DNA of 64,000 bases from Streptomyces sp. SirexAA-E (lineage in GTDB: Bacteria; Actinomycetota; Actinomycetes; Streptomycetales; Streptomycetaceae): positions 248,001-312,000 of the forward strand of contig NC_015953.1 in assembly GCF_000177195.2 (NCBI RefSeq). The letters run 5' to 3'. The notes under the pieces were generated by a model. It was not told the DNA's origin and searched no databases. It saw nothing but the letters and a program-made list of their open reading frames with translations. Positions 56,961 through 64,000 of this stretch are shown here, piece after piece (the stretch's first letter is position 1; each line of letters starts with the position of its first letter). The position numbers and the translations under genes are program-made.

Positions 56961-59051
56961 TCAGAGGTAAGGGAGCAGCTTGTCGGGCGTGAGCGGGAGG
57001 GAGCGCAGCCGGGCTCCGGTGGCGTGGCGTACGGCGTTCCCGATGGCGGCCGCCGTGCCGACGATGCCGATCTCCCCGATTCCCTTGCTGCCCATGGGGT
57101 TGAGGTGGTGGTCGTCCTCGTCGATCCAGTGCGCCTGGAGGTCGGTCACGTCCGCGCAGGCCGGCACGTGGTAGGAGGCGAGGTCGCGCTCGGTGAAGTC
57201 ACCGTAGACCGGGTCCATGGTGCTTCCCTCGGTGAGTGCCATGCCGAGTCCCATGACCATGCCGCCGATGAACTGGGAGCGCGCGGTACGGGCGTTGAGG
57301 ATGCGCCCGGCCGCGAAGACCCCCAGCATCCGGCGCACCCGGACCTCGCCGGTGAGCGAGTCGACCGCCACCTCGGCGAAGTGCGCCCCGAAGGCGTGCC
57401 GGGAGTACGGCGAGTCCTGGGACGCCTCCTCCTCGGTGTCGGCCGTGACGGTGACTCCCTCGGGCGGTACGGTGCCGCCTTCGGCCAGTCGGCGCACCAG
57501 GGCGGTGGCGGCCTTGTGCACGGCGGTACCCCAGGACGCCGTGCCGGAGGAGCCGCCGGCGACGGAGCCGAAGGGCAGGTCGCTGCTGCCGATCTCGATC
57601 GTGACGTTGTCCTGGGGTGTGCCGAGCGCGGCGGCGGCGATCTGGGCGAGCACGGTGCGCGCTCCGGTGCCGATGTCGGTGGCGTTCACCCGGACGGTGT
57701 ACAGGCCGTCCGGTGCGACGTGTGCCGAGGCGGCCGACGGCGACAGCAGGACCGGATAGGTCGCCGAGGCGACGCCGGTGCCGAGCAGCAGGCGGCCCTC
57801 CTGCCGGGCGGCGGGGCGCGGGTCCCTCTCGTACCAGCCGAAGCGCCGGGCGCCCTCGTTCAGACAGCCGGCGAGACCGCGGCTGCTGAAGGGGCGGCCG
57901 CTGTCGGGCTCGGTCGCCGGCTCGTTGCGCAGCCGCAGCTCGACGGGGTCGATGCCCAGGGCGCACGCGAGCTCGTCCATGGCCGATTCCAGGGCGTACA
58001 TCCCGGAGGCCTCCCCCGGGGCGCGCATCCAGGACGGGCTGGGCACGTCGAGGGGGACCACCCGGTGCACGGTGCTGCTGTGCGGGGAGGCGTACATGAT
58101 GCGGGCGGGGACGGCGGCCTGCTCGACGAACTCCTTGATCCGGGAGGTGTGCGTGGCGATCTCGTGGGAGACCACGCGGAGGGTGCCGTCGCGGTCGGCG
58201 CCGAGGCGGACCCGCTGCACCGTGGGTGCGCGGTGCCCCACGAGCGCGGGCATGTACCGCCGGGGTACGGAGACCTGGACGGGCTGCCCGGTGAGGCGGG
58301 CGGCCATGGCCGCCAGGACGACCTGGGGGCGCGGGGTGCCCTTGGAACCGAAGCCGCCGCCGACGTGTTCCGAGACGACGGTGACCTCGTCGTCGCCGAG
58401 CCCGAGAGCCTGGCCGAGGGTGTCGCGTACGGTGGTCGACCCCTGGCTGGAGTCGTGGACGCTCAGGTGCCCGTCGGCCCACCGGGCGCTCGACGCGTGC
58501 GGCTCCATGGGGTGGTTGTGGAGCCCGCCCAGGGTGTAGGTGGCGTCGACGGTGACGGGTGCCTCGGCGAGGGCGGCCTCCGCGTCGCCGCGTTCGCGGA
58601 CCGCGGGATAGCCGCCGTTGGCTTTCTCGGGGGTGTACATCCCCGGGTGGTCCCAGGTGAGCACGGTGTCGTGGTCGGCGCTGTCGTACTCGACGCGGAC
58701 GGCCTCGGCGCCGGCGCGGGCGGCTTCCAGGCTTTCGGCGACGACCAGGGCGACGGGCCATCCCCGGTGCGGGACGCGGGTGTTCTGGAGGACGGCGAGG
58801 ACCGGGTCGTCGGGTTCCTCGATCCGTGGCGCGTTCTCGTGGGTCAGCACGGTGTGCACGCCCGGCACGGCGAGCGCGTCGGCGGTGCGGATGGCGGTGA
58901 TCCGGCCGCTCGCGACGGTGGCGGGCACGATCCGGCCGTACAGGAGGCCGGCCGGGTGGTGCTCCGCGGCGTAGCGGGCGGTGCCGGTGACCTTCTCCCG
59001 GCCCTCACGGCGGACGACGGGCTCGCCCAGCGGCTGGGGGGCGTGGCTCAT
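56961..59051 (-). CDS. molybdopterin-binding aldehyde oxidoreductase subunit (PaoC-like), 696 aa
   Basis: The large catalytic subunit of a xanthine-oxidase-family enzyme. The substrate/Moco domain shows VTGTARYAAEHHPAGLLYGR at the start, then SEHVGGGFGSKGTPRPQVVL (Moco dithiolene contact), and near the C terminus NPMGSKGIGEIGIVGTAAAI with the catalytic Glu. The enzyme should oxidise aldehydes to acids. Partners (FAD and 2Fe-2S subunits) are directly upstream. Its closest known relative is the E. coli PaoABC periplasmic aldehyde oxidoreductase. No signal peptide is visible on this or its partners. Confidence 0.92.
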   Translation of the reverse strand: MSHAPQPLGEPVVRREGREKVTGTARYAAEHHPAGLLYGRIVPATVASGRITAIRTADALAVPGVHTVLTHENAPRIEEPDDPVLAVLQNTRVPHRGWPVALVVAESLEAARAGAEAVRVEYDSADHDTVLTWDHPGMYTPEKANGGYPAVRERGDAEAALAEAPVTVDATYTLGGLHNHPMEPHASSARWADGHLSVHDSSQGSTTVRDTLGQALGLGDDEVTVVSEHVGGGFGSKGTPRPQVVLAAMAARLTGQPVQVSVPRRYMPALVGHRAPTVQRVRLGADRDGTLRVVSHEIATHTSRIKEFVEQAAVPARIMYASPHSSTVHRVVPLDVPSPSWMRAPGEASGMYALESAMDELACALGIDPVELRLRNEPATEPDSGRPFSSRGLAGCLNEGARRFGWYERDPRPAARQEGRLLLGTGVASATYPVLLSPSAASAHVAPDGLYTVRVNATDIGTGARTVLAQIAAAALGTPQDNVTIEIGSSDLPFGSVAGGSSGTASWGTAVHKAATALVRRLAEGGTVPPEGVTVTADTEEEASQDSPYSRHAFGAHFAEVAVDSLTGEVRVRRMLGVFAAGRILNARTARSQFIGGMVMGLGMALTEGSTMDPVYGDFTERDLASYHVPACADVTDLQAHWIDEDDHHLNPMGSKGIGEIGIVGTAAAIGNAVRHATGARLRSLPLTPDKLLPYL

Positions 59052-59093
59052 GGCGGAAGTCCTCGGTTCGTCGGGGTGTGCGGATCGCGGGGT

Positions 59094-60092
59094 TCAGCCG
59101 GACCGGTCCGCCCGGGCGGTCAGTTCGGCGAGCGCGCCGACGGCCAGGTTGCGGGCGAGGGCGACCTTGAAGCCGTTGTCGCGCAGGGGCTCGGCCGCGG
59201 CGAGTTCGGCGTCCGCCGCGCGGGCGAAGGTCTCCTCGGTCGCGGGCGCGCCCCGCAGCACGTCCTCGGCGGCGCGGGCACGCCAGGGCCGGTGCGCGAG
59301 TCCGCCGAAGGCGAGAGCCGCGTGGGCGACGCGCCCGTCGCGCACGGTCAGGACGGCGGCGACGGAGGCCAGCGCGAAGGCGTACGAGGCGCGGTCGCGG
59401 GCCTTGCGGTAGAGGGAGAAGGCCCCCTCGGCCGGCGGCGGCAGCACCACCTCGGTGATCAGCTCGCCCGGCCTGATGACGGTGTCCTGGTCCGGGTTGT
59501 CACCGGGCAGCCGGTGGAACTCGGTGGCGGACACGGCCCGTTCGCCCTCGGGTCCGTGCAGGTGCACGGTGGCGTCGAGCGCGGCGAGGGCGACGGCCAT
59601 GTCCGAGGGCTGGGTGGCCACGCAGTCCGGCGAGTGCCCCAGGACCGCGAGATCGCGGTGGGCGCCCTCACGTGCCGGGCAGCCGGTGCCCGGGGCCCGT
59701 TTGTTGCAGGGCTTGGAGGTGTCCTGGAAGTACGGGCACCGGGTCCGCTGGAGCAGGTTCCCGCCGGTGGTGGCGGCGTTGCGCAGCTGCCCGGAGGCAC
59801 CCGCCAGCAGGGCCTGCGAGAGGGCGGGGTAGCGCTCGCGTACGACGGGGTGGGCGGCGAGGTCGCTGTTGCGTACGGTCGCGCCGATCCGCAGGCCGCC
59901 GTCGTCCGTGGGGGTGACCAGGTCCAGCGGGAGGCGGCTGACGTCGATGAGCAGGCCGGGCGACTCCACGCCGAGCTTCATCAGGTCGACCAGGTTGGTG
60001 CCGCCGCCCAGGAAGTGGGACTCCGGGCGCTCGGCGCTCACCCGGACGGCTTCGGCGACGGATCCGGGGCGCAGGTAGGCGAAGGGTTTCAC
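59094..60092 (-). CDS. FAD/4Fe-4S aldehyde oxidoreductase subunit (PaoB-like), 332 aa
   Basis: An FAD-binding subunit: GGGTNLVDLMKLGVESPGLL and ATTGGNLLQRTRCPYF are the FAD-site motifs, and the C-terminal CO dehydrogenase flavoprotein-like domain follows. The insert RCPYFQDTSKPCNKRAPGTG, with a further Cys after it, adds a cysteine set that in PaoB binds a 4Fe-4S cluster. It relays electrons from the Moco subunit. The GTG at 60092 overlaps the stop of the 2Fe-2S gene by 4 bp (GTGA), marking tight coupling. It is 42 bp upstream of the large subunit. Confidence 0.93.
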   Translation of the reverse strand: MKPFAYLRPGSVAEAVRVSAERPESHFLGGGTNLVDLMKLGVESPGLLIDVSRLPLDLVTPTDDGGLRIGATVRNSDLAAHPVVRERYPALSQALLAGASGQLRNAATTGGNLLQRTRCPYFQDTSKPCNKRAPGTGCPAREGAHRDLAVLGHSPDCVATQPSDMAVALAALDATVHLHGPEGERAVSATEFHRLPGDNPDQDTVIRPGELITEVVLPPPAEGAFSLYRKARDRASYAFALASVAAVLTVRDGRVAHAALAFGGLAHRPWRARAAEDVLRGAPATEETFARAADAELAAAEPLRDNGFKVALARNLAVGALAELTARADRSG

Positions 60093-60661
60093 GGGGCCAC
60101 ATCCTCGATCGCTTCGACGATGCGGGGGTATGCGCCGCACCGGCACAGGTTGCCGCTCATCCGTTCGCGGATCTCCTCCGCGTCCAGTGGCACCGGCCCG
60201 CCGGCCGCCGCCGTGCCCGGCTCGGTGACGTAGGACGGGGAACCGTCGGCGGCCTCGTCGAGCATGCCGAGCGCCGAGCAGATCTGCCCCGGGGTGCAGT
60301 AGCCGCACTGGAGGGCGTCCCGTTCCAGGAAGGCCTCCTGGAGCGGGTGCAGCCGGTCTCCGTCGGCGAGCCCCTCGATCGTGGTGATGTGGGCGCCCTC
60401 CTGGGCCACGGCCAGCAGCAGGCAGCTGTTGACGCGGCGGCCGTCGACGAGCACCGTGCAGGCGCCGCACTGGCCGTGGTCGCAGCCCTTCTTGGCACCG
60501 GTGAGCCCGAGGTGTTCCCGCAGGGCGTCCAGCAGGGTGGTCCGGTGGTCGAGGGTCAGCTTCCGGTCGCTGCCGTTGATGTGCAGCGTGAAGGTCGAGC
60601 GGTCGTCGGAGGGCGGTGGCTCCCCGGCGTCCGTGACGTCCCGCCAGGCGATGGTGTCCAT
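60089..60661 (-). CDS. 2Fe-2S aldehyde oxidoreductase subunit (PaoA-like), 190 aa
   Basis: The small iron-sulfur subunit. The first cluster motif is KKGCDHGQCGACTVLVDG with the remaining Cys in VNSC; the second is LQCGYCTPGQICSA with LCRCGAYPRIVEAIED. This is the standard two-cluster fold of the xanthine oxidase family. No twin-arginine signal is seen, so, unlike E. coli PaoA, it is probably cytosolic. It starts at the ATG at 60661 and overlaps the FAD subunit. Confidence 0.94.
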   Translation of the reverse strand: MDTIAWRDVTDAGEPPPSDDRSTFTLHINGSDRKLTLDHRTTLLDALREHLGLTGAKKGCDHGQCGACTVLVDGRRVNSCLLLAVAQEGAHITTIEGLADGDRLHPLQEAFLERDALQCGYCTPGQICSALGMLDEAADGSPSYVTEPGTAAAGGPVPLDAEEIRERMSGNLCRCGAYPRIVEAIEDVAP

Positions 60662-60700
60662 GTGCGCGTGTACCTTCCGGGGTGCGGTTCGTACGGGGTC

Positions 60701-61096
60701 TCAGGCGGCGTCGCGGCTCTCCAGCCGCAGCCGGACCTCCTGCTCCTGGTCGCCGGAGGCCGTCCCGACGACCTTCACGGTGAAGGTGTCGGAGAGGCGG
60801 CGGCGGAGCCGGTCGACCGCCCAGTAGCCGCCCTGCGCCTCGAGGGTGACGGGGCCGGAGAGCCGTGCGGGCCGCGCGTCCTGGCGCGTCTCCGACACGT
60901 CGACGGTCGCGGTCCACACGGTCGGGCGGGTCTCCGACTCGCTCTCGGGGACGTCGTCCGCGGGGCGGTCGGAGACGAAGGAGTGGCGCAGGACGTCGAA
61001 CACGGCCCGCGCGTCCTCCTGCGGGCAGCCGGTCACTTCCACGACCACGTCGCCGCTCTCCTGGTGTTCCTGTGCGTGTGCGTCCGAGTTGTTCAC
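60701..61096 (-). CDS. hypothetical protein between the two molybdenum-enzyme sets, 131 aa
   Basis: A GTG start at 61096, preceded by AAAGGAA, fits the reading. The protein has VVVEVTGCPQEDARAVFDVL near the start, a disordered acidic middle and EAQGGYWAVDRLRRRLSDTF with EQEVRLRLESRDAA at the end. It resembles no family I know. It sits 11 bp downstream of the NrfD-type gene and 39 bp upstream of the 2Fe-2S subunit, so one transcript may run from the fdh genes through the aldehyde oxidoreductase genes. A role in cofactor insertion or assembly is possible but only inferred. Confidence 0.77.
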   Translation of the reverse strand: MNNSDAHAQEHQESGDVVVEVTGCPQEDARAVFDVLRHSFVSDRPADDVPESESETRPTVWTATVDVSETRQDARPARLSGPVTLEAQGGYWAVDRLRRRLSDTFTVKVVGTASGDQEQEVRLRLESRDAA

Positions 61097-61107
61097 TTCG
61101 GTTCCTT

Positions 61108-62025
61108 TCACTGGGAGAGCGTGGTGCGTCGAGCGACGGCCTCGCGCTGCGGGCCGACGGTGTGTGCGGGGTCCTCGGCGGAGGCGATTCCGGCGGCGAA
61201 GACCCCGAAGCGGGTGCAGACGGAGCCGGCGAGCAGGGCGATCCCCGCGGTGGCGGCGGCCGTCCGGCTCCGGTGGCCGAACAGGACGGCGCCCGCGGTT
61301 CCGGCGGCGGTGAGGGCACGGGCGGCCCGCATCAGGCGCCCGGCCCGGCCTTCGCGGTAGGTGACCGCGACGGAGCCCAGCCGGCGTTCGGCGGCCCGGA
61401 GGGCGGCGTCCTCCCCGACGGCCGCGACGACGGCCCCGTACCGGGCCGGGGTGTTCTCGCGCAGGGGCCCGGTGACCAGCGCCATCCCGGAGGCGGCGGC
61501 GGTCGCCGACGCCGCGAAGAGGTAGGGCAGTTCGCGGTGTGCCCCGTGCCAGGCGGGTACGGCGGTGTCGGCGGCGAGCACCGCGGTGTAGGTGGCCAGG
61601 ACGGGGCCGAGCACGGCGGCGGCCGCGGTGGCCGACGCGCCTGCCCTGGGCAGCAGCCCGGTCACGGAGGTGAGGGCGGCCGCTCCGGCGGCGGGCCCGT
61701 AGGCGGAGAGCAGCCACGAGCCCATGCTCATCGGGGAGGTGGGCTTGAAGACACGCAGCATGTTGGGGAAGCGCGAGGGCCTGCCGAGGTCGTGGATCAG
61801 GGCGGCCGCGGAGAGGCTCACGGCTGCCAGCGAGGAGACCTTCAGCGCCTTCGCGGTCGTGGGCCGGCCGGTCAGATGGGCGCCCGCGGCGAGGACGGAT
61901 CCGGCTCCCGCCAGTCCGCCGAGGAAGAAGTATCCGGCGATGTCGTGGGGTGCCCAGGAGGGCGCCTTGATGATCGGCCGGCCGTAGTAGGAGTCGGTGC
62001 GGGCGGCGGGCGGGCCGGAGGTCAT
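61108..62025 (-). CDS. NrfD/PsrC-type membrane subunit of a formate-dehydrogenase-like complex, 305 aa
   Basis: A polytopic membrane protein with about 8 helices (for example GYFFLGGLAGAGSVLAAGAH and AAVSLSAAALIHDLGRPSRF). The N-terminal PSWAPHDIAGYFFLGG and DLGRPSRFPNML are NrfD family signatures; the motif binds menaquinone in polysulfide reductase-like complexes. It anchors the FeS and catalytic subunits and passes electrons to the quinone pool. The ATG overlaps the stop of the iron-sulfur gene by 4 bp (ATGA). Confidence 0.9.
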   Translation of the reverse strand: MTSGPPAARTDSYYGRPIIKAPSWAPHDIAGYFFLGGLAGAGSVLAAGAHLTGRPTTAKALKVSSLAAVSLSAAALIHDLGRPSRFPNMLRVFKPTSPMSMGSWLLSAYGPAAGAAALTSVTGLLPRAGASATAAAAVLGPVLATYTAVLAADTAVPAWHGAHRELPYLFAASATAAASGMALVTGPLRENTPARYGAVVAAVGEDAALRAAERRLGSVAVTYREGRAGRLMRAARALTAAGTAGAVLFGHRSRTAAATAGIALLAGSVCTRFGVFAAGIASAEDPAHTVGPQREAVARRTTLSQ

Positions 62026-62930
62026 CGGGGCCCCTTCGTTCGGGTGAGCGCGGGAAGCGCGAAGGACAGGGCGGCTCCCGCGGCCAGTGACAGCGCGGCC
62101 AGTCCGGCGTGACGCCACATGGCGCCCAGGTCGCGGGTGGTGACGACGGGGTCCGGAGGCAGTCCGTACACCTCCGGTTCGTCCAGGAGCAGGAAGAACG
62201 CGCCGTCCCCGCCCACGCCGTTGTCCGGTGCGTGCCCGTAGAGCCGGGCCTCGGTGACCCCGGCCTCGTGGAGCTGGTCGACCCGCAGCGCGGCGCGCTC
62301 ACGGAGTTCGTCGAGCGGGCCGAACTGGATGGACTCGGTGGGGCAGGCCTTGGCGCAGGCGGGTTCCTGCCCCGCGCCGAGCCGGTCGTAGCAGAGGGTG
62401 CACTTGAACGCCCGCCCGTCGGTGGGGCGTTGCTCGATCACCCCGTACGGGCAGGCGGGGACGCAGACACCGCAGCCGTTGCAGATGTCCTCCTGCACGA
62501 CGACCGTGCCGAACTCGGTGCGGAAGAGGGAACCGGTGGGGCAGACGTCCAGGCAGGCGGCGTGCGTGCAGTGCTTGCAGACGTCGGAGGACATCAGCCA
62601 CCGCATGCCCGAGTCGGCCGCCTCGCCTTCCGCGCGGGTGTCCGGCTCGACGACCGGCAGCTCCGTACGGCCGGCCGGCACCGGCTGTTCGACGAAGGCG
62701 ACGTGCCGCCAGGTGGAGGCGCCGAGCCCGCCGGTGTTGTCGTACGACATGCCGGTCAGCGACATCCCGTCCTCGGGGATGGCGTTCCACTCCTTGCAGG
62801 CGACCTCGCACGCCTTGCAGCCGATGCAGACGGATGTGTCGGTGAAGAAGCCGACGCGCTCCGGGGCGTCCTGGTGCCCCGCGTCCCGTGCCGGGTCGGG
62901 CTCGGGCCCGCTGAACAGGTCGTCCCTCAC
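62022..62930 (-). CDS. 4Fe-4S subunit of a formate-dehydrogenase-like complex, 302 aa
   Basis: A ferredoxin-like electron-transfer subunit with four 4Fe-4S clusters: CIGCKACEVACKEW, CKHCTHAACLDVCP, CNGCGVCVPACPYG and CTLCYDRLGAGQEPACAKAC. A C-terminal membrane helix (GLAALSLAAGAALSFALPAL) anchors it. It matches FdoH/FdnH-type beta subunits. The GTG at 62930 overlaps the alpha-subunit stop by 4 bp. A GGAGG ribosome site precedes the GTG. It passes electrons from the molybdenum subunit to NrfD. Confidence 0.93.
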   Translation of the reverse strand: MRDDLFSGPEPDPARDAGHQDAPERVGFFTDTSVCIGCKACEVACKEWNAIPEDGMSLTGMSYDNTGGLGASTWRHVAFVEQPVPAGRTELPVVEPDTRAEGEAADSGMRWLMSSDVCKHCTHAACLDVCPTGSLFRTEFGTVVVQEDICNGCGVCVPACPYGVIEQRPTDGRAFKCTLCYDRLGAGQEPACAKACPTESIQFGPLDELRERAALRVDQLHEAGVTEARLYGHAPDNGVGGDGAFFLLLDEPEVYGLPPDPVVTTRDLGAMWRHAGLAALSLAAGAALSFALPALTRTKGPR

Positions 62931-64000
62931 GTCGCCTCCTGCGTTCCGGTCGTCTCCGTGATGCCCGCCCGCCTGCGGTACTCCGCGACGAGCTCGGGGA
63001 GGGCCGGGCCCCGGGGCCGGCGGCCGGGCCGGATGTCTGCGGTGAGCGCCTTGTCCTCCTGGATCAGGGCGTTGGGGTCGAGCGCGATGGCGACCAGTTC
63101 GTTGGCGGCGTCGCCGGTGGAGATGCCGTTCGGTCCCCAGTGGAAGGGCAGCCCGATCTGGTGGACGGTGCGGCCGTGGACGGTGAGCGGGGTGATCCGG
63201 CCGGTGACCATCACCCGGGCCTCGACGGCGTTGCGCGCCGTGACGATCGTGGCCCATCCGCCGTGCTCCAGGCCGCGCTCGGCGGCGAGCTGGGGGGAGA
63301 TCTCGCAGAAGAACTCCGGCTGCAGCTCGGACAGGTAGGGCGACCAGCGGCTCATCCCGCCCGCGGTGAAGTGCTCGGTGAGCCGGTGGGTGGTGACGAT
63401 GTACGGGTAGACGCCTGCACCCGGCTCGTCCCCGCTCGGGTGGTAGCGGTTGCCCTTGCGCGGGTGCAGCTGTCGCACCGGCGATCGCGAACGCGAGGGG
63501 TACAGGGCGTTGGTGAAGGGCGAGTCCTGCGGCTCGTAGTGGGTGGGCATCGGCCCGTCCTCCAGGCCCGCGGGGGCGTACAGCCAGCCCTTGCCGTCGG
63601 CCTGCATGATGAACGGGTCGTTCCCGCGCAGGGCGTCCGGGCCGGTGGCGCCGGGTTCCGGCACGTGGCCGGGGGGCCGGTCGGGCACGAAGTCCGGGAC
63701 GTCGTGGCCGGTCCAGCGCTTCTCGGCGTCGTCCCACCAGACGTACGCCTTGCGGTCGCTCCAGGGGGTGCCGTCGGGGGCGGCGGAGGCACGGTTGTAG
63801 AGGATGCGCCGGTTGGCGGGCCAGGCCCACGCCCACTCGGAGGCGACCCAGTCCTGCTCGGTGTGCGGTTTGCGCCGGGCGGCCTGGTTGACGCCGTCCG
63901 CGTACACGCCGCAGTAGATCCAGCAGCCGCACCTGGTGGAGCCGTCGTCCTTGAGCTCGGTGTACGCCGACAGCGGCGCGCCGTCCGGGCCGTGGCCGTT
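62927..64000 (-). CDS. formate-dehydrogenase-type molybdopterin oxidoreductase, C-terminal part (5' end beyond the window)
   Basis: The last 357 residues of a large molybdopterin (bis-MGD) oxidoreductase. At the window edge TRCGCWIYCGVYADGVNQAA is in frame and is typical of actinobacterial formate dehydrogenase alpha subunits. YNRASAAPDGTPWSDRKAYV, then the Molydop_binding C domain (HFTAGGMSRWSPYLSELQPE, RAVTVHG-like TVHGRTVHQIGLPFHWG) follow. The catalytic Cys/Sec and N-terminal 4Fe-4S site would be outside the window. It overlaps the FeS-subunit start by 4 bp. Substrate is inferred as formate from family and partners. Confidence 0.9.
   Translation of the reverse strand, partial: NGHGPDGAPLSAYTELKDDGSTRCGCWIYCGVYADGVNQAARRKPHTEQDWVASEWAWAWPANRRILYNRASAAPDGTPWSDRKAYVWWDDAEKRWTGHDVPDFVPDRPPGHVPEPGATGPDALRGNDPFIMQADGKGWLYAPAGLEDGPMPTHYEPQDSPFTNALYPSRSRSPVRQLHPRKGNRYHPSGDEPGAGVYPYIVTTHRLTEHFTAGGMSRWSPYLSELQPEFFCEISPQLAAERGLEHGGWATIVTARNAVEARVMVTGRITPLTVHGRTVHQIGLPFHWGPNGISTGDAANELVAIALDPNALIQEDKALTADIRPGRRPRGPALPELVAEYRRRAGITETTGTQEAT

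Noticed and set aside
56958..60233. A plus-strand open frame of about 1091 codons opposite the aldehyde oxidoreductase genes
   Set aside because: Antisense shadow of three recognisable subunits; its residues have no domain logic.

Overview
The window is from a high-GC actinomycete, almost certainly a Streptomyces. The base composition is strongly G/C-biased with G/C third positions, GTG starts are common, a complete WhiE-type spore-pigment polyketide operon and a bifunctional geosmin synthase are present, and several secreted cellulases and a xylanase carry family 2 carbohydrate-binding modules. All calls come from reading the sequence and recalled family knowledge; no database search was run.

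Layout. 1-6.4 kb: small accessory genes, including a divergent DUF2000/AraC pair, two DinB-fold proteins, an epoxide-hydrolase-like enzyme, a secreted TNT-domain (NAD glycohydrolase-type) protein followed directly by a 77-residue possible immunity partner, a SnoaL-like protein and a DUF4230 protein. 6.4-12.8 kb: a divergent cellulase pair (GH48 and GH6) around a 0.94 kb intergenic space with two CebR-like operators on the GH48 side, then a VanZ-like membrane protein. 12.8-20 kb: a TPR protein, a cysteine-free L33 paralogue with a weak Zur-like site, a PAS-PP2C (SpoIIE-type) phosphatase, an NsdA/NsdB-like TPR regulator divergent from an APH-fold kinase, and a secreted Amidase_2 protein. 20-24.6 kb: geosmin synthase, two small conserved genes and a secreted beta-helix protein. 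24.6-33 kb: the spore-pigment locus, with ORFI-VII as one leftward operon, the hydroxylase ORFVIII divergent, and an O-methyltransferase convergent onto the operon's end. 33-38 kb: an alpha/beta-hydrolase pseudogene broken by an internal inversion, an orphan paaK with a TetR-type palindrome, an acyl-CoA synthetase and a ChaA-like cation/proton exchanger. 38-43 kb: an exported serine hydrolase, a SIMPL-domain protein and a GH10 xylanase. 43-50 kb: a phytoene-desaturase-like oxidoreductase, a Ser/Thr kinase fused to TPRs, an MpaB-family protein, RlmG and small conserved proteins. 50-56.8 kb: a secreted endonuclease I, a baeRF3 protein, a phosphoketolase/succinate-semialdehyde dehydrogenase operon and an anti-sigma-type ATPase. 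57-64 kb: two molybdenum-enzyme sets, a PaoABC-like aldehyde oxidoreductase and a formate-dehydrogenase-like complex that runs off the right edge.

How the genes work together. The GH48, GH6 and GH10 enzymes form a plant-polysaccharide degradation set. The WhiE operon and geosmin synthase belong to sporulating-stage secondary metabolism. The fdh genes (alpha, FeS and NrfD-type subunits) and the three pao-like genes are tightly overlapping or closely spaced and point to redox chemistry on formate and aldehydes with a molybdenum cofactor. Strong GC-rich hairpins (12-24 bp stems) separate most transcription units. No tRNA, rRNA, CRISPR array, insertion sequence or prophage was seen. The best candidates for a second look are the internally inverted hydrolase pseudogene, the stand-alone secreted TNT protein with its small partner, and a palindrome family (CGAAA...TTTCG) shared by the serine hydrolase and xylanase promoters.
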